From the NCBI GenBank assembly GCA_003254885.1, contig QANT01002808.1, positions 1 to 21,902 on the forward strand: a DNA stretch of 21,902 nt, written 5' to 3'. A model generated the notes under the pieces. The model searched no databases, was not told where the DNA came from, and saw nothing but the letters and a program-made list of their open reading frames with translations. The position numbers and the translations under genes were made by a program. This document shows positions 9,240 to 18,540 of this stretch, piece after piece. Each line of letters opens with the position of its first letter. Positions within the stretch are counted from its first letter, which is position 1. This DNA is from Purshia tridentata. Taxonomy: Eukaryota; Streptophyta; Magnoliopsida; Rosales; Rosaceae.

Positions 9240-9996
9240 TGTAAAGACCGAGAAATTCCCAAAAGTATTTTGAAATTTTCTGAGACATTACGGAAATTCT
9301 AGAATTGTTTTTCTAGAATTTATTTTGTGAAGGAATTTATTTTCCTTCAAGACCGAGAGGTCTTTTGAGTAACATGCCTTTACAAAATAGGTTTTGTTTT
9401 GTCTAGAAGACTAACGGTACAAACCTTGTATTTTTTTGAATTCGGAAAAAATCCTATGAATTTCCAAAGAGTTTTAGTGTTTTTAATTTTCTAGAATTTA
9501 ATTTGAATTTGCCAAATTTTCTAGAAATTGTCAAAGGGAAATTGGTGTTTTGACCCTTTAGATAATTAGTACACTCACTAGGACAAGTCCGTAGGATTTT
9601 TTCGTGAATTTTTGTAAGTCCCCAGTTATGTTTGACAAATTTTTGAAGTAAGGATAAAAAGTGGGAAACTTGGTGCCACATGGCACACTGTGATTGAACA
9701 ACACTTTAGCCCTAAGCCTAGCCATGTCTTTCTCGTTTGGGCTGTACATTCCACTAAGTTTTGAAGCCCATTTCAAGTTTTGAAAGCCCAACCCACAAAG
9801 CCCAATGCCCAAGCCCAACTCATGGAATTCTCGAGAATTCTCAAGATTTTTCTTGGATATTTGAAAATATCATTTTTAATATTTTATTAATTAATTTCCA
9901 TTTATTTAATTCCTAATTATAGATCTAGATCTTTCCATTTGATCTTGGCCATTGCATTCAAATAAATCTTAGCCATCCATTTTGGCCAACCTCACT

Positions 9997-10004
9997 TATA
10001 AATA
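9997..10004 (+). promoter_or_regulatory. TATA box of the gypsy element 1 LTR
   Basis: TATAAATA lies about 760 bp into the LTR, in CTTATAAATACCCC context, with a CT-rich leader beginning about 60 bp downstream. The spacing suggests a transcription start near 10030, which is inference. Confidence 0.6.
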
Positions 10005-10123
10005 CCCCTTAATCTGTCACTTTCATTCACACCAAAATTTGAAGTTCTAGAGCTTCTTTGTCTAGAAACTCTTTCTCTCTCTCTCTCTCTAAAAGATCTC
10101 TCACTAAATTGTTAGTTCTCTCT

Positions 10124-10162
10124 CTTATGATCAAATGTACATTTTTCTATTTTGATCATAAG
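10124..10162 (+). repeat. 12-bp perfect inverted repeat in the LTR leader
   Basis: CTTATGATCAAA (10124-10135) and TTTGATCATAAG (10151-10162) are exact complements around a 15-nt loop. They lie about 120-160 nt downstream of the TATA box, so the hairpin would be in the 5' leader of the transcript. Confidence 0.65.
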
Positions 10163-11311
10163 TTTAGTTTTAGAAGTGCAATTGGCGAGCTATCTTCGCC
10201 TACGTGTTCATAGAGCTGAGCCCCACCTTCTAGAGTCAAAACTCTGCTAAAATTAGGATCTTAATTTTGAAGCCTTTGGTAACCTCTTTCAACCCTTGTT
10301 GAAACTCAACTTAAATTCTATTAGATTTTTACTCTTGTTAATTAGATTCTTTTATTTTATTTCGTTGTTTTGCTAGTCTAGTTGTACCAAAGTTCTCCCC
10401 GTGCACTGTCTTCTACAAGTAAGCTCATAACCTAACCTTTTCACAGTTGTGATTTTAGACGAAATTGGATTAATAATATATTGAGGCCATATCTATGGGA
10501 AACTCACCAACATGTTGTCTAAGCTTAGTCCATGAGCATACATGCATTGGGAAATGAGCGAGAGCTCCCTCAGTTTTCCCATGCACTGATCTGGACACGT
10601 TGTAGGTTAAACACTTATCAACTTCTTCCACTAAAATGAAACTAAAGCTAAGTAGAAACCAAACAGTCTAACATGACTATCTACCTCGGGGAGCAAGGTC
10701 TTAAGAATTCAGAGAAGCCTAGTAGTATGCTAATACCATGCCTCTGGATTAAACCCAGTCCTAATAGACAAGGTTGAGGGTACGTTCGTACATTAATTCC
10801 TAATAGTTGTCGTCTGATTTGGAACTCCAGTTTTCCCAACAGGTATGTGTGGATAGAGTAGACATGGAGAACGGCAGATCTTTCACATTGATGAAAGGTA
10901 GGGGAAAACACCACATCCCGGTTAAAGATTTTCCTGTATTTTGATAATATTATGTATTATGAAATGGTTTCAAGTATTGCATTAATTTTTGTATGGCATA
11001 CATGTGTGAATTTTATTATAACTACCATTGCGACTTGAGAGTAAGAGGCCCCAGTGTGGCGTTCTTGGGTTTCTATCCTTAAACCTCATAAGGCAGTGTT
11101 TATGAATGGGCTAGTCGAATGTCCTTTTGGGGAGGCTAGCCTATGTGATATTCACGAAGAATGGATACTCTTGCTACCATATCAAAGTATTTCGAACTTT
11201 GTCACATGACTGGACTTTCACTAAAAAAGCTGTATATGAGGATGCAAAAGTTTTACTCACTGATTATTATTGTGAATATTTTGATGTGTTGCATTGTTTC
11301 ACTTCAGTTTT

Positions 11312-12671
11312 TGTAAGACCCCGTACTTTTCCAAGGTTTTTTTGAAAAGTTTTTTTTAAAGAATTTTGGGATTTTATTTGAGAAGTATAGTATTTTTGGG
11401 AGTTTTTCAATTTTAAAGCTAATTTTAAACTTGAGCAAAAGTTGACTTTTTGTTCGAACGAAGTTTAAATTTTGACTTTGGGTCCATTAGAAAGTTCTCA
11501 TTCTCAGTAGTTCGTAGACACGAAGCACGCATCAATCGAAGCTACGGTTTGAAAATTACGGACGTGTGAAGGGAGGGGCAAACTTGTAGTTTTGAAAAGT
11601 TAGTTTTGAAAAAGGCAAAAACCAATTTTCACTTCATTTTCTCTCTCCTCTCTCCCGCACTCTCTCTCTCTAACACATCTCCCTTTAGTTGCCACTGTCA
11701 CCAGCGCGTGGGGGCATATCCCGCTGCAGCTGAGGCTGGGTTTGGGCTTGCTGTGATCGTCTTCCTCTTCTCCACCTTCCTCTGGTCTATGTTCAACCCA
11801 GAAACACTTGAAAACCCGAGATCCAACCCGTGCACAGTCGGTATTGCTGGCGTTGATTGGCCGATTCCGACTACCTTGCGACTTCCCACCAACCCAGGAT
11901 GACTCTTTTCATCGAGCTCGTCATGGTGGTGTTCTCTGATCGTCCATCGAAGCTCGTTTGGCTGCGGATCAAAGGTGGGAAAGCTAGTGGCTTCGCTGGC
12001 GAGTTTCTTCCTTTTTCGATGACATTCGGTTGTCGACCTAGGTTTGAAAGTTGGTCTTTTCAACCTCCTCTACATACTTGTTTAGCTTGGGCTGTTTGTG
12101 AGTTTGGTTTTCTAGCAGGTTGACCACCTTGGACCACAGCGGGTCCCGCCGCGTGTGGTAGTGCTAGCGACCCGTTTTCTTTGTTTTAGCCTCTGGCGAA
12201 TCACCCGAACTTGTGGGTGAGTTACTCTTACTTTTTGGTTGGTTTGATGGGCTGGGCAGCCACCGTGTGTGGAGGTTGCCACTCGTTTTAGCCTTTTTAC
12301 TGTTAGTTGTAAACCCTATAGTAACTGTACTTGGTTGTCTAGTCTTAACAGGTACCTTGGCTTGGGAATTGTATTCCCAATGCCGTTGTGCTGCTAGATT
12401 TTAGAATCTAAGCAAAGATGCCGTGAAGGCAGCTTGGTCTTTTTGCGTGGTATACTATGAGCAAAATTAAGTTCAGTTACTTGTTCATTTGAATTACTTG
12501 GTTGCTGCTTGCTAGTTAAGTGGGTACGGAATAGGATTGGAGATCCTGAAGGTTTAAAGGTTATTTGAAATTGAAGGATTAAGTAAGAATTGTTTGTTGT
12601 GGTTTTGAGTACCGGAGGTTGTTATTTGGTTTTATTTATTTGAGGGTTTGACATGAGGATTTGATTCTAAG
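11312..12671 (+). repeat. LTR (5' part) of a gypsy element related to the solo LTR
   Basis: It starts TGTAAGACCCCGTACTTTTCC. About 11430-11600 aligns with the U3 of the solo LTR: the GTTGACTTTT...TTGGGTC..TTAG.AAG order and the GTTCGTAGACAYGAAGCAYGC unit, then TACGGTTTGAAA and GGACGTGT. A CT-rich leader-like block (11640-11790) follows at the same relative place. Open frames here (for example 11606-11902 plus strand and 11698-12063 minus strand) overlap each other, lack domains and come from the GC-rich leader, so I do not call genes. Near 12672 the sequence becomes RNase H, so the rest of the LTR and the gag-to-RT part seem deleted, or the join is secondary. Confidence 0.6.
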
Positions 12672-13830
12672 TTATATTGGATGAAATATCTGAAGGATTA
12701 TAACTTTGAATTGTTATATCATCTAGGAAAAGCCAATGTAGTAGCTGATGTCTTAAGTAGGAAGACAAGAGGCACTTTAGTATGATTGATGTTGGTTGAA
12801 TAAGAGATCTTTCAAACATTGGAGGATTATGAGGTTGAGATGTTATCAGATGAAGTTCTCAAGAATTTACGACTTGAAACACCATGGAAAAAGGAGATCA
12901 TTCACAAACAAGAAGAAGTTCTAAGCTTCAGGAGGTTAGGGAGAAATTGAGCTCAGGAGAAGTACTAGAAGGATGGTCGTTGCATGTGGCTAATGGCCTA
13001 AGGTACAAGAAGAGGTTAGCAGTACCTAAAGATCGAGAGCTGAAAGAGAAACTCCTGTATGAGGCTCATCCATTTTGCATCCTGATAGTAATAAGATTTA
13101 CCAAGATATGAAAAGAGCATATTGGTGGAAAGGAATGAAGCGAGATGTAACCGAATATGTTAGTAAATGTATGATTTGTCAACAAGTTAAGGCTGAGCAT
13201 AGTACACCAGCAAGATTATTGCAACATTTACTAATGCCTGAATAGAAGTGGGAACACATCACAATGGACTTTGTCATTGACTAGGAAAAGTCGGTCACAG
13301 GACAAAACAGAGTGTAGGTTGTAGTGGATCGACTGACAAAGATATAGCATTTTAGGCCTGTCAAAATGGATTCATCGGTCAGCTATTCGCGCAGCTGTAT
13401 GTTAATGGGATCATGCGACTACATGGAATTCCAAAGTTTATCTTCTTAGATCAAGATCATAGATTCACATCAATATTGTGGAAGAAATTGCAAGCAAAAC
13501 TTGGTACTCAATTGGATTTGAGCACTGCTTATCACCCGCAGACTGATGGGCAAATAGAGCAAGTTATTCAAATACTTGAGGACATGCTAAGGGCATGTAT
13601 TTTACACTTTGGAGGCAAGTGGAGTGAGTACTTACCCTTAGCTGAGTTTGTGTACAACAACAGCTATTAGAGTAGCATTGACATTGCATCGTTTGAAGCT
13701 TTGTATGGGAGACCGTGCAGATTGCCCTTTATTTGGCAGAATCAAAGGATAGAGTGACGTTAGGTCTAGAGATTGTTAAAGACACGACCAAGACAGTCAA
13801 AGTCATTCAAGAACTTGGTTTAGTTACTTA
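12672..13830 (+). pseudogene. Gypsy element 2: RNase H end and integrase remnant
   Basis: It opens with WMKYLKDYNFELLYH and GKANVVADVLSRK, the end of RNase H, then a linker (QTLEDYEVEMLSDEVLKNL). Next are DRELKEKLLYEAHP, IYQDMKRAYWWKGMKRDV and CMICQQVKAEH, the zinc-binding region. The integrase core follows: ITMDFV (Asp at 13267), FLDQDHRFTS (Asp at 13449), STAYHPQTDGQIEQ (Glu at 13557), then LEDMLRACILHFGGKW and FEALYGRPC. The second Asp and the Glu are separated by 35 residues, the canonical DD35E spacing. Stops fall at likely Trp (near 13241), Gln (near 13345) and Gln (13668) codons, and several frameshifts are needed. The text ends near 13815-13830 before the GPF/Y region, joined to unrelated LTR-like sequence. 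Confidence 0.8.
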
Positions 13831-13849
13831 TTAGGCTTTAATTTTTGGT

Positions 13850-15675
13850 ATTATAACAATTCTTTATGAAGATTAAGCAAAAAATGTCTTCAACTAGGTA
13901 AGTAAATCTCCACCTTTTCTTTAAGGTTATTTTGCATGATTAATTAGTTAAGTTAAATTATTAAATTAATTAATCATGTTTAAAGTATGATTTAAATTTC
14001 ATAATTTAGTTGATTAAGTTAGATTAAATAAAATCAATTATTATGTAATTATAGAATTGCTAAAAACTGAAGAAGTAAGAAGCATGCAAATTAAGTTGGA
14101 CTGATTTGATTTGCTTGCTTGACTAGTTGGACTTGTTTATTTGTTAAATCAATCAATCTAATAATGAATTGAGGCTACTCTATTAAAGTAATTGAAGGAC
14201 ATGATGTCAAGGTCAATACTAGTTATCGTTGCTCTGCCAGCTTAAAGAACACTGGGATTGATCTCCCCAGCTCCCACGTACTAACCTAGTCATGTTGTTT
14301 GTACTTTAAGTGGTTAACCTCCAGACATAAAAATAAAATTGGATTAAGTAGAACCCTAAGTCCCAAAAATACAGAGACTTAATCTTAGTAGACTAGTTTC
14401 TGGAATTTTTTTGGAAGACATGATCGAAAGTTAAGATTATGTCGAAACTCTGTCAAAATTTAGTCAAACTTACTTTTTATGAAAGTCGGTATTCTATTAG
14501 ATTTGGATTTCCAGTTTTCTAATAGAAGTATTTAAGGACATTGGTGCTGTGGAAGTACAAAAAAGTTAAGTTTGGACACCAAGTAGGGGGAATCTCAAAC
14601 TCTGTGTATGGACTCTTTTGTTGCATGTATGTATGACAGTAAAATATTGCTGCATGTGAAAGTTGTATGATTTTGGTTGCCATCTATTGCAGGATTTTCG
14701 GATTGGATGGTATTAGTTTTTGCGATACTTATTGTGATAATTTTAAATGACCTAAGAGGAAAGGGTCTCATAGGCAGAGCTTGGGTTTCAATCCCCTAAA
14801 CCTCTGGAGGCAGTTGTACAGGTGGGTAGCCCATAAGGCGATTATCTTTCTATTATTGTACAACCATAAATGTATTCTCTTACTACTTCGATTAAAGTTA
14901 GTTGACCCAATTATAAGGATCGGTCATTGGTAATGTTCTCTTAAACTTGAATTTTTATTGGAAGCTTCGAACTGTTTTTCACTATCGTGATTTGTGAAAG
15001 TTGTATGAGCATTCATCTGTGGTTTTCTTCTAGATATAAGTTGGCATTGGTATTTCATTGTGACCCATTTTAAATTGTTTTTCATTGAAGGTATATATAG
15101 TAAATATTTGAGTTTATTATTTTCAAACCTACTTAGGGTCCTTTGACGGGAAGCTATGAAAGTATGTGATGCTTACCCCCTACTGTACTTCTTTTGAGTG
15201 CAGACTCTCCTCCAGTTGATGATCTCAATTGATCTGATCAGCGTGGCACTTGATCTTGTGTGACATCTAGTGGGTCTTGTTTCCATAGTTCTTGTTGGCT
15301 TCGTATCATCATCTATCCTTTATTTTGTCGCTAGTGTCGTTCGTAACCACTTTTTATATTGGTTATTTAGCTTTGTGGACTATTACTCTGACACACTATT
15401 TTGGTAAACATTGTCCTTAGCGAATGATGTTTAGTGGGGTAGCTTTTGTGAACTTGAAACCCCCAAGGAGTTGGCATTTTATTTAAATGAATTTATGTTT
15501 TAAATCATCTTCCATTGTGATAAAAACTCTGATTCAATCCCTAATTTTCAATCATATGGCTCAACTCGTCTTAGGGTACCTTGGAAAAAATTATACTCAG
15601 GATATGAGTATTATTATTTCTTGAGATTCTTAGGGTGAATGCTGTTGCAACCTACCCCGATTTTGGGCCATGACA
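13850..15675 (+). repeat. 3' part of a further plant LTR
   Basis: No coding region. Several short segments are collinear with 10390-11110: TGTCTTC.AC.AGGTAAG near 13887, GATTTGGATTTCCAGTTTTC near 14500, AAGTAGGGGGAA near 14582, and CTTGGGTTTCAATCC..AAACCTC near 14790. Near 15168 comes GATGCTTACCCCCTACTG, a string common near the ends of gypsy LTRs. The stretch ends CCCCGATTTTGGGCCATGACA at 15675, which complements a TGTCATGGCCC start and reads as an LTR end. It seems to be joined to the integrase remnant of element 2 at about 13830. No 5-bp duplication was found for either outer boundary. Confidence 0.5.
13935..13978. repeat. 12-bp perfect inverted repeat, AT-rich
   Basis: CATGATTAATTA (13935-13946) and TAATTAATCATG (13967-13978) are exact complements around a 20-nt AT-rich loop. 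In DNA this AT-rich such hairpins arise easily, so I claim no function. Confidence 0.5.
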
Positions 15676-15902
15676 AATTTCTTCGAAGAATCTCAATCCA
15701 GTTCTTAAGATACATCTTTATACCAAGTGAAATACTCTAATTTTAAAAAAAATCTCCATTCATAGAGTGGTCAAATAATTTTATTGCAATAATTGAAAAT
15801 GAAGATCTAAATAAACATCCTAATGAAATTGGAGAGTTATATACATATATCATCCTATTCCTCCTCACCATGAGAAAAACAGAGTATATTATGAAGATAT
15901 AT
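15676..15902. other. AT-rich spacer between two retroelements
   Basis: Low-complexity AT-rich sequence with TTCTTCGAAGAA (near 15680) and no coding region that I can support. TATAT at 15898-15902 directly precedes the copia LTR and would be its 5-bp target duplication, but the matching right-hand copy is outside the window. Confidence 0.4.
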
Positions 15903-16308
15903 TGTTGAATACAGAATCTGTATTGATAAAACATAATTATTATCCAAATAACAAGAAGAATGTTATTCATATTGGGATTAATTAAGGCATTTGCCTGATA
16001 ATTAAGGTTGTTAATGAATTGATAGTTTGTTAAGCTAGCTAGTTTAAATTATGTAATAGAGTGGACAAGTGTTATAGTCTTATAGAACAATGGGTGAGTG
16101 GAGGCAATGAGGTCATAGCCTCACACCATTCCTGCTGTATGTATGGAAAAAAGTCTTATTCATTCATATAATAGATTACATAGAAGAATATATAGAGAAA
16201 GTCACTACTTGTGCTCCACGTTCATTCAACATCTTATTCCTTCTAATTTTCTGCACAATTCCTTTTTCAATTTAATTACAAATAACAAATACAAATTGAT
16301 ATTCAACA
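15903..16308 (+). repeat. 5' LTR of the copia element, 406 bp
   Basis: It starts TGTTGAATA (15903-15911) and ends TATTCAACA (16300-16308), a perfect 9-bp inverted repeat with TG...CA ends. A TATATA at 16189-16194 is a plausible TATA box. The primer site follows with no gap. The small size is typical for plant copia LTRs. Confidence 0.88.
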
Positions 16309-16321
16309 TGGTATCAAGAGC
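16309..16321 (+). other. Primer binding site, initiator tRNA-Met
   Basis: TGGTATCAAGAGC directly after the LTR matches the usual plant copia primer site (TGGTATCAGAGC type, here with one extra A), complementary to the 3' end of initiator tRNA-Met. Minus-strand DNA synthesis would start here. Confidence 0.88.
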
Positions 16322-16380
16322 TTAGGTTCTTTCTGGAGTTGGACGTACAGTACTGTGACTGAGGTAGAGAGTAACCGAAC

Positions 16381-17092
16381 ATGAAATCTCTCATGACTAG
16401 ATCTGGAAGTGGTGAGCTAGGGGCTTCCATCTTCGATGGCATTGAATTCAAATTTTGGAAGGTGCGAATGGTTACCATCTTCAAATCTCATGGAATTAAG
16501 AGATTGGTTGACAAAGGTATTACAGTTCTAAAATCAAAGAAAAAGAAGGAGAAGGTAAAGAAGGATGGTTAATCTGCAAGTGTAGATGAGGATGAAGAAC
16601 TGGAAGTTTACCTGGAAGAACAATACATGAAGGATGCTAAAGCTTTTGGCATCATACAGGGAGCTGTATCAAAAGAGATCTTCTCTTGAATTGTTAATCA
16701 AGACACAGCCAAAGGACCTTAGGATCTTTTGCATGAAAATACTATGGTGATGAACAATCCAAGTAAGTTAAGCTACAAGGCTTGAGGCGTGAGTTTGAAT
16801 ATATGAGAATGAAAGAGAGTGAGTCATTATCTAATTATTCTGCTAGATTCTTTGATCTAACTAATTAAATGGAAAAATATGGTGAATCTCTGACTCAACA
16901 AAGGATGGTACAGAAAGTGTTGATTAGTTTGACAAAAACTTATGATCCAATGTGTGTTGTTATTGAAAGAACCTTTGATTTCAATTTTGTGTCTGTGAAT
17001 GTAGTGTTTGGTTCACTTAAGAGCTACAAGCTTAGACTAAACATGCATGAGGATGATGTAGAGAAGTCTGAGAGGGCATTTGCTAGTATGAG
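16381..17092 (+). pseudogene. Copia gag, first part
   Basis: The start at 16381 (MKSLMTRSGSGE) leads into FDGIEFKFWKVRMVTIFKSH, the typical N-terminal region of plant copia gag with its central Trp. AFGIIQGAVSKEIFS, a Leu- and Glu-rich stretch with FEYMRMKESESLSNYSARFF, and LTKTYDPMCVVIE then follow in order, as in retrotransposon gag of the copia type. Stops interrupt it: TAA at 16570, TGA near 16687 (likely Arg), TAG near 16720 (likely Trp) and TAA near 16866 (likely Gln), plus a shift near 16740. The frame is open from 16869 until hAT-1 enters at 17093. Gag would form the particle shell. Confidence 0.8.
17085..17092. repeat. Left target-site duplication of hAT-1, AGTATGAG
   Basis: It is repeated as AGTATGAC at 18217-18224, 7 of 8 bases identical. 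Eight base pairs is the duplication length of hAT transposons. Confidence 0.82.
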
Positions 17093-17138
17093 TAGACCTG
17101 GCAAACGGGTCGTGTTTTGCGGGTTTGGGTCAAACCCA

Positions 17139-17225
17139 ACACGACCCATTAGTGTTAATGGGTTCACCCGACACGACCCATTAATGTTAATAGGTTCACC
17201 CGACACGACCCGTTAATTTACGGGT
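17139..17225. repeat. 32-bp tandem repeat in the hAT-1 left end
   Basis: ACACGACCC starts at 17139, 17171 and 17203, an exact 32-bp period. The first two units are full (each ends in TTCACCCG); the third is partial and runs into TTTACGGGT. Each unit holds an inverted pair, ACCCATTA...TTAAT(G/A)GGT. Confidence 0.8.
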
Positions 17226-17550
17226 AGCAAAAATTCCAACCCAAACACGACGCAAAAAAATAACGGGTATACACGACCCAACCTATTCACCCGTTAAAAT
17301 TAATTAATAATCAAATTCAGCCATACTCATTCTGCAAAAATAGAAAGGAAAAAGAATCCAAAAGCAGAGGTTTCCAACTAACGACAACCCAGAAGAAGAA
17401 CCCCCAAACTACCATAGTCTTTGCTTGCTCACAGTGAACCCAATCAAAATTCAAAACTCAATTAAACCCAATCATATAGCCAAACACAATCAAAATTCAA
17501 AACTAACCATAAAATCATCAAACCCAATCAAATCAATTAAAAAGGCATAG

Positions 17551-17667
17551 ATCGATCCTAGCTAGCAACGGCAGAAATCGATCCTAGCTACGGCAAAGAT
17601 TGATCCTAGTAGCGGCATCGATCTATCCTTGCAGCGGTAGCAAGATCAATCCAAGCAGCAGCAACGA
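17551..17667. repeat. 22-26 bp degenerate tandem repeat inside hAT-1
   Basis: Five units start at 17551, 17577, 17599, 17621 and 17645. Each opens ATYNATCCWWG and contains a GCAGCGGCA-like part. A purine-rich GAGA stretch follows (17680-17760). No coding sense is evident. Confidence 0.65.
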
Positions 17668-18216
17668 TGGTATGAGATGGAGACAGACAGGAGAAATCGA
17701 GATGGAGAGGGCGACGGAGAGAGACAGAGAGACAAAGGACGGTTTATCGAGAGTGGCAAAAAGTGAGTATAGAGTGGAGATGATGATGATTTGCGGTGCA
17801 GGCTGAGATCAAGAGTTAGAGAGAGATTGAGTGGGCGAAGACTGAAGAGACGAGAGGGTGAGTGACAGTTTAAACATGTTAGAATAGGAGAGAGAGTTGT
17901 GAGTGGAGAGAATAGTTATGTTTAGGAGATAATTTGAGAGATGTCAAATGGACAATGACTGAGTCATAAGTGAGCTAGTTAGTAAAGCTTAGGATACTTT
18001 TTTAACTAAAATTACAAAATTGCCCTTAAACAATAACGGGTCTTAATGGGTCACACATTTCACCCGCAAATTGACCCGACCCGAACCCTTTTTTTAACGG
18101 GTCGTTAACGGGTGACACTAATATGAATCAGGTCCAAGAATCTCAAACCCAAACCTGCAAATTTTCGTGCCATTTCGTGTCAGGTTAACGGGTCGTGTGC
18201 ACTTTTGCCAGGTCTA

Positions 18217-18224
18217 AGTATGAC
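18217..18224. repeat. Right target-site duplication of hAT-1, AGTATGAC
   Basis: It follows the GGTCTA end of hAT-1 and matches 17085-17092 except for the last base. Confidence 0.82.
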
Positions 18225-18540
18225 CATTACTCCTAAAGGTCAAAACAATCAAACCAGGAATTATAGCCATGATGGGGGAAAAAGATTTGCAAAAGGATGG
18301 AAAGGAAAACCCAAGAAGTGGGATAATAAACCTCTGGCTAATTTGAAGCAAGGAAGTGATGCTGGGAAACCAAAGTGCAAAGTGTGTGTTAAAACTCACT
18401 ATGGTGAGTGTTGGTTCAAGGGAAAAGTGAGATGCCAAAATTGTGACAAATTTGGGCATATTATGAAGGATTGCCATCAGCCTAGTAGAAGAGGACAGGT
18501 TGTAAATTATGCAAACCAAACACAAGAACCTGCCACCATG
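18225..18540 (+). pseudogene. Copia gag, second part, with CCHC zinc knuckle
   Basis: The frame is open across this stretch. It is rich in Lys, Gly and Asn (KGWKGKPKKWDNK) and then shows CKVCVKTHYGECW and a perfect CCHC knuckle CQNCDKFGHIMKDC (18433-18474; C-x2-C-x4-H-x4-C). This is the RNA-binding nucleocapsid end of copia gag. An ATG at 18205 lies inside the right inverted repeat of hAT-1 and is not the natural start; the true frame comes from before the insertion. Confidence 0.85.

Larger units (their letters stand above)
6341..11311 (+). mobile_element. Ty3/gypsy element 1: pol remnant plus 3' LTR
   Basis: The order protease, RT, RNase H, integrase (integrase last) identifies Ty3/gypsy. 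It ends in a polypurine tract AGGGGGA (9233-9239) followed at once by the LTR start TGTAAAGACC (9240). No gag and no matching 5' LTR were seen upstream. The C-terminal part with a PPHLACIHNLFHI-like string and a following VPLVKVQWQHH segment fits a plant chromovirus. The 3' LTR seems to be cut at 11311 by another LTR that starts at 11312. The left limit is approximate. The element is dead: many stops, frameshifts and two internal deletions. Confidence 0.75.
9240..11311 (+). repeat. 3' LTR of gypsy element 1, apparently truncated
   Basis: It starts TGTAAAGACCGAG right after the polypurine tract. The U3 is AT-rich with repeated TTTTCTAGAATTTA (near 9312 and 9487), a 16-bp palindrome GAATTCTCGAGAATTC (9825-9840) and CCCA-rich runs. 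TATAAATA at 9997-10004 and a TC-rich leader (10071-10090) mark a likely promoter. From about 10390 the sequence is collinear with 13880-14830. I did not find a convincing CA end with a target duplication; the LTR starting at 11312 probably interrupts it. Confidence 0.6.
17093..18216. mobile_element. hAT-1: non-autonomous hAT-like transposon, 1,124 bp
   Basis: The ends are perfect 13-bp inverted repeats: TAGACCTGGCAAA at 17093-17105 and its complement at 18204-18216. It is flanked by an 8-bp duplication with one mismatch. The subterminal parts are packed with ACCCGTTA/TAACGGGT and CACGACCC motifs on both strands, likely transposase contact sites by analogy with other hAT elements. No transposase domain is present; the short frames inside (for example 17600-17806) are low-complexity. 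Insertion plus duplication adds 1,132 bp, equal to 1 modulo 3. The gag frame before it (16869 phase) and after it (18205 phase) differ by exactly this, so precise removal would make the frame continuous. Confidence 0.88.

Noticed and set aside
11606-12123. Frames of 98, 121 and 88 residues as host genes
   Set aside because: They overlap on opposite strands inside an LTR, without a known motif or gene structure.
11312-15675. A single element from the LTR start at 11312 to the LTR end at 15675
   Set aside because: The flanking 5 bp do not match (GTTTT before, AATTT after), the termini are poorly complementary, and the sequence between contains incompatible pieces.
16309-16321. A tRNA gene at the tRNA-like string
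   Set aside because: Only 13 bases match, directly after the LTR, as expected for a primer binding site; no cloverleaf is present.
17139-17670. A CRISPR-like array from the tandem repeats in hAT-1
   Set aside because: The units are contiguous with no unique spacers and lie in a plant transposon end.
17600-17806. A transposase or other gene in hAT-1
   Set aside because: The frame covers tandem repeats and GAGA-rich sequence. There is no hAT dimerisation domain and no zinc finger.
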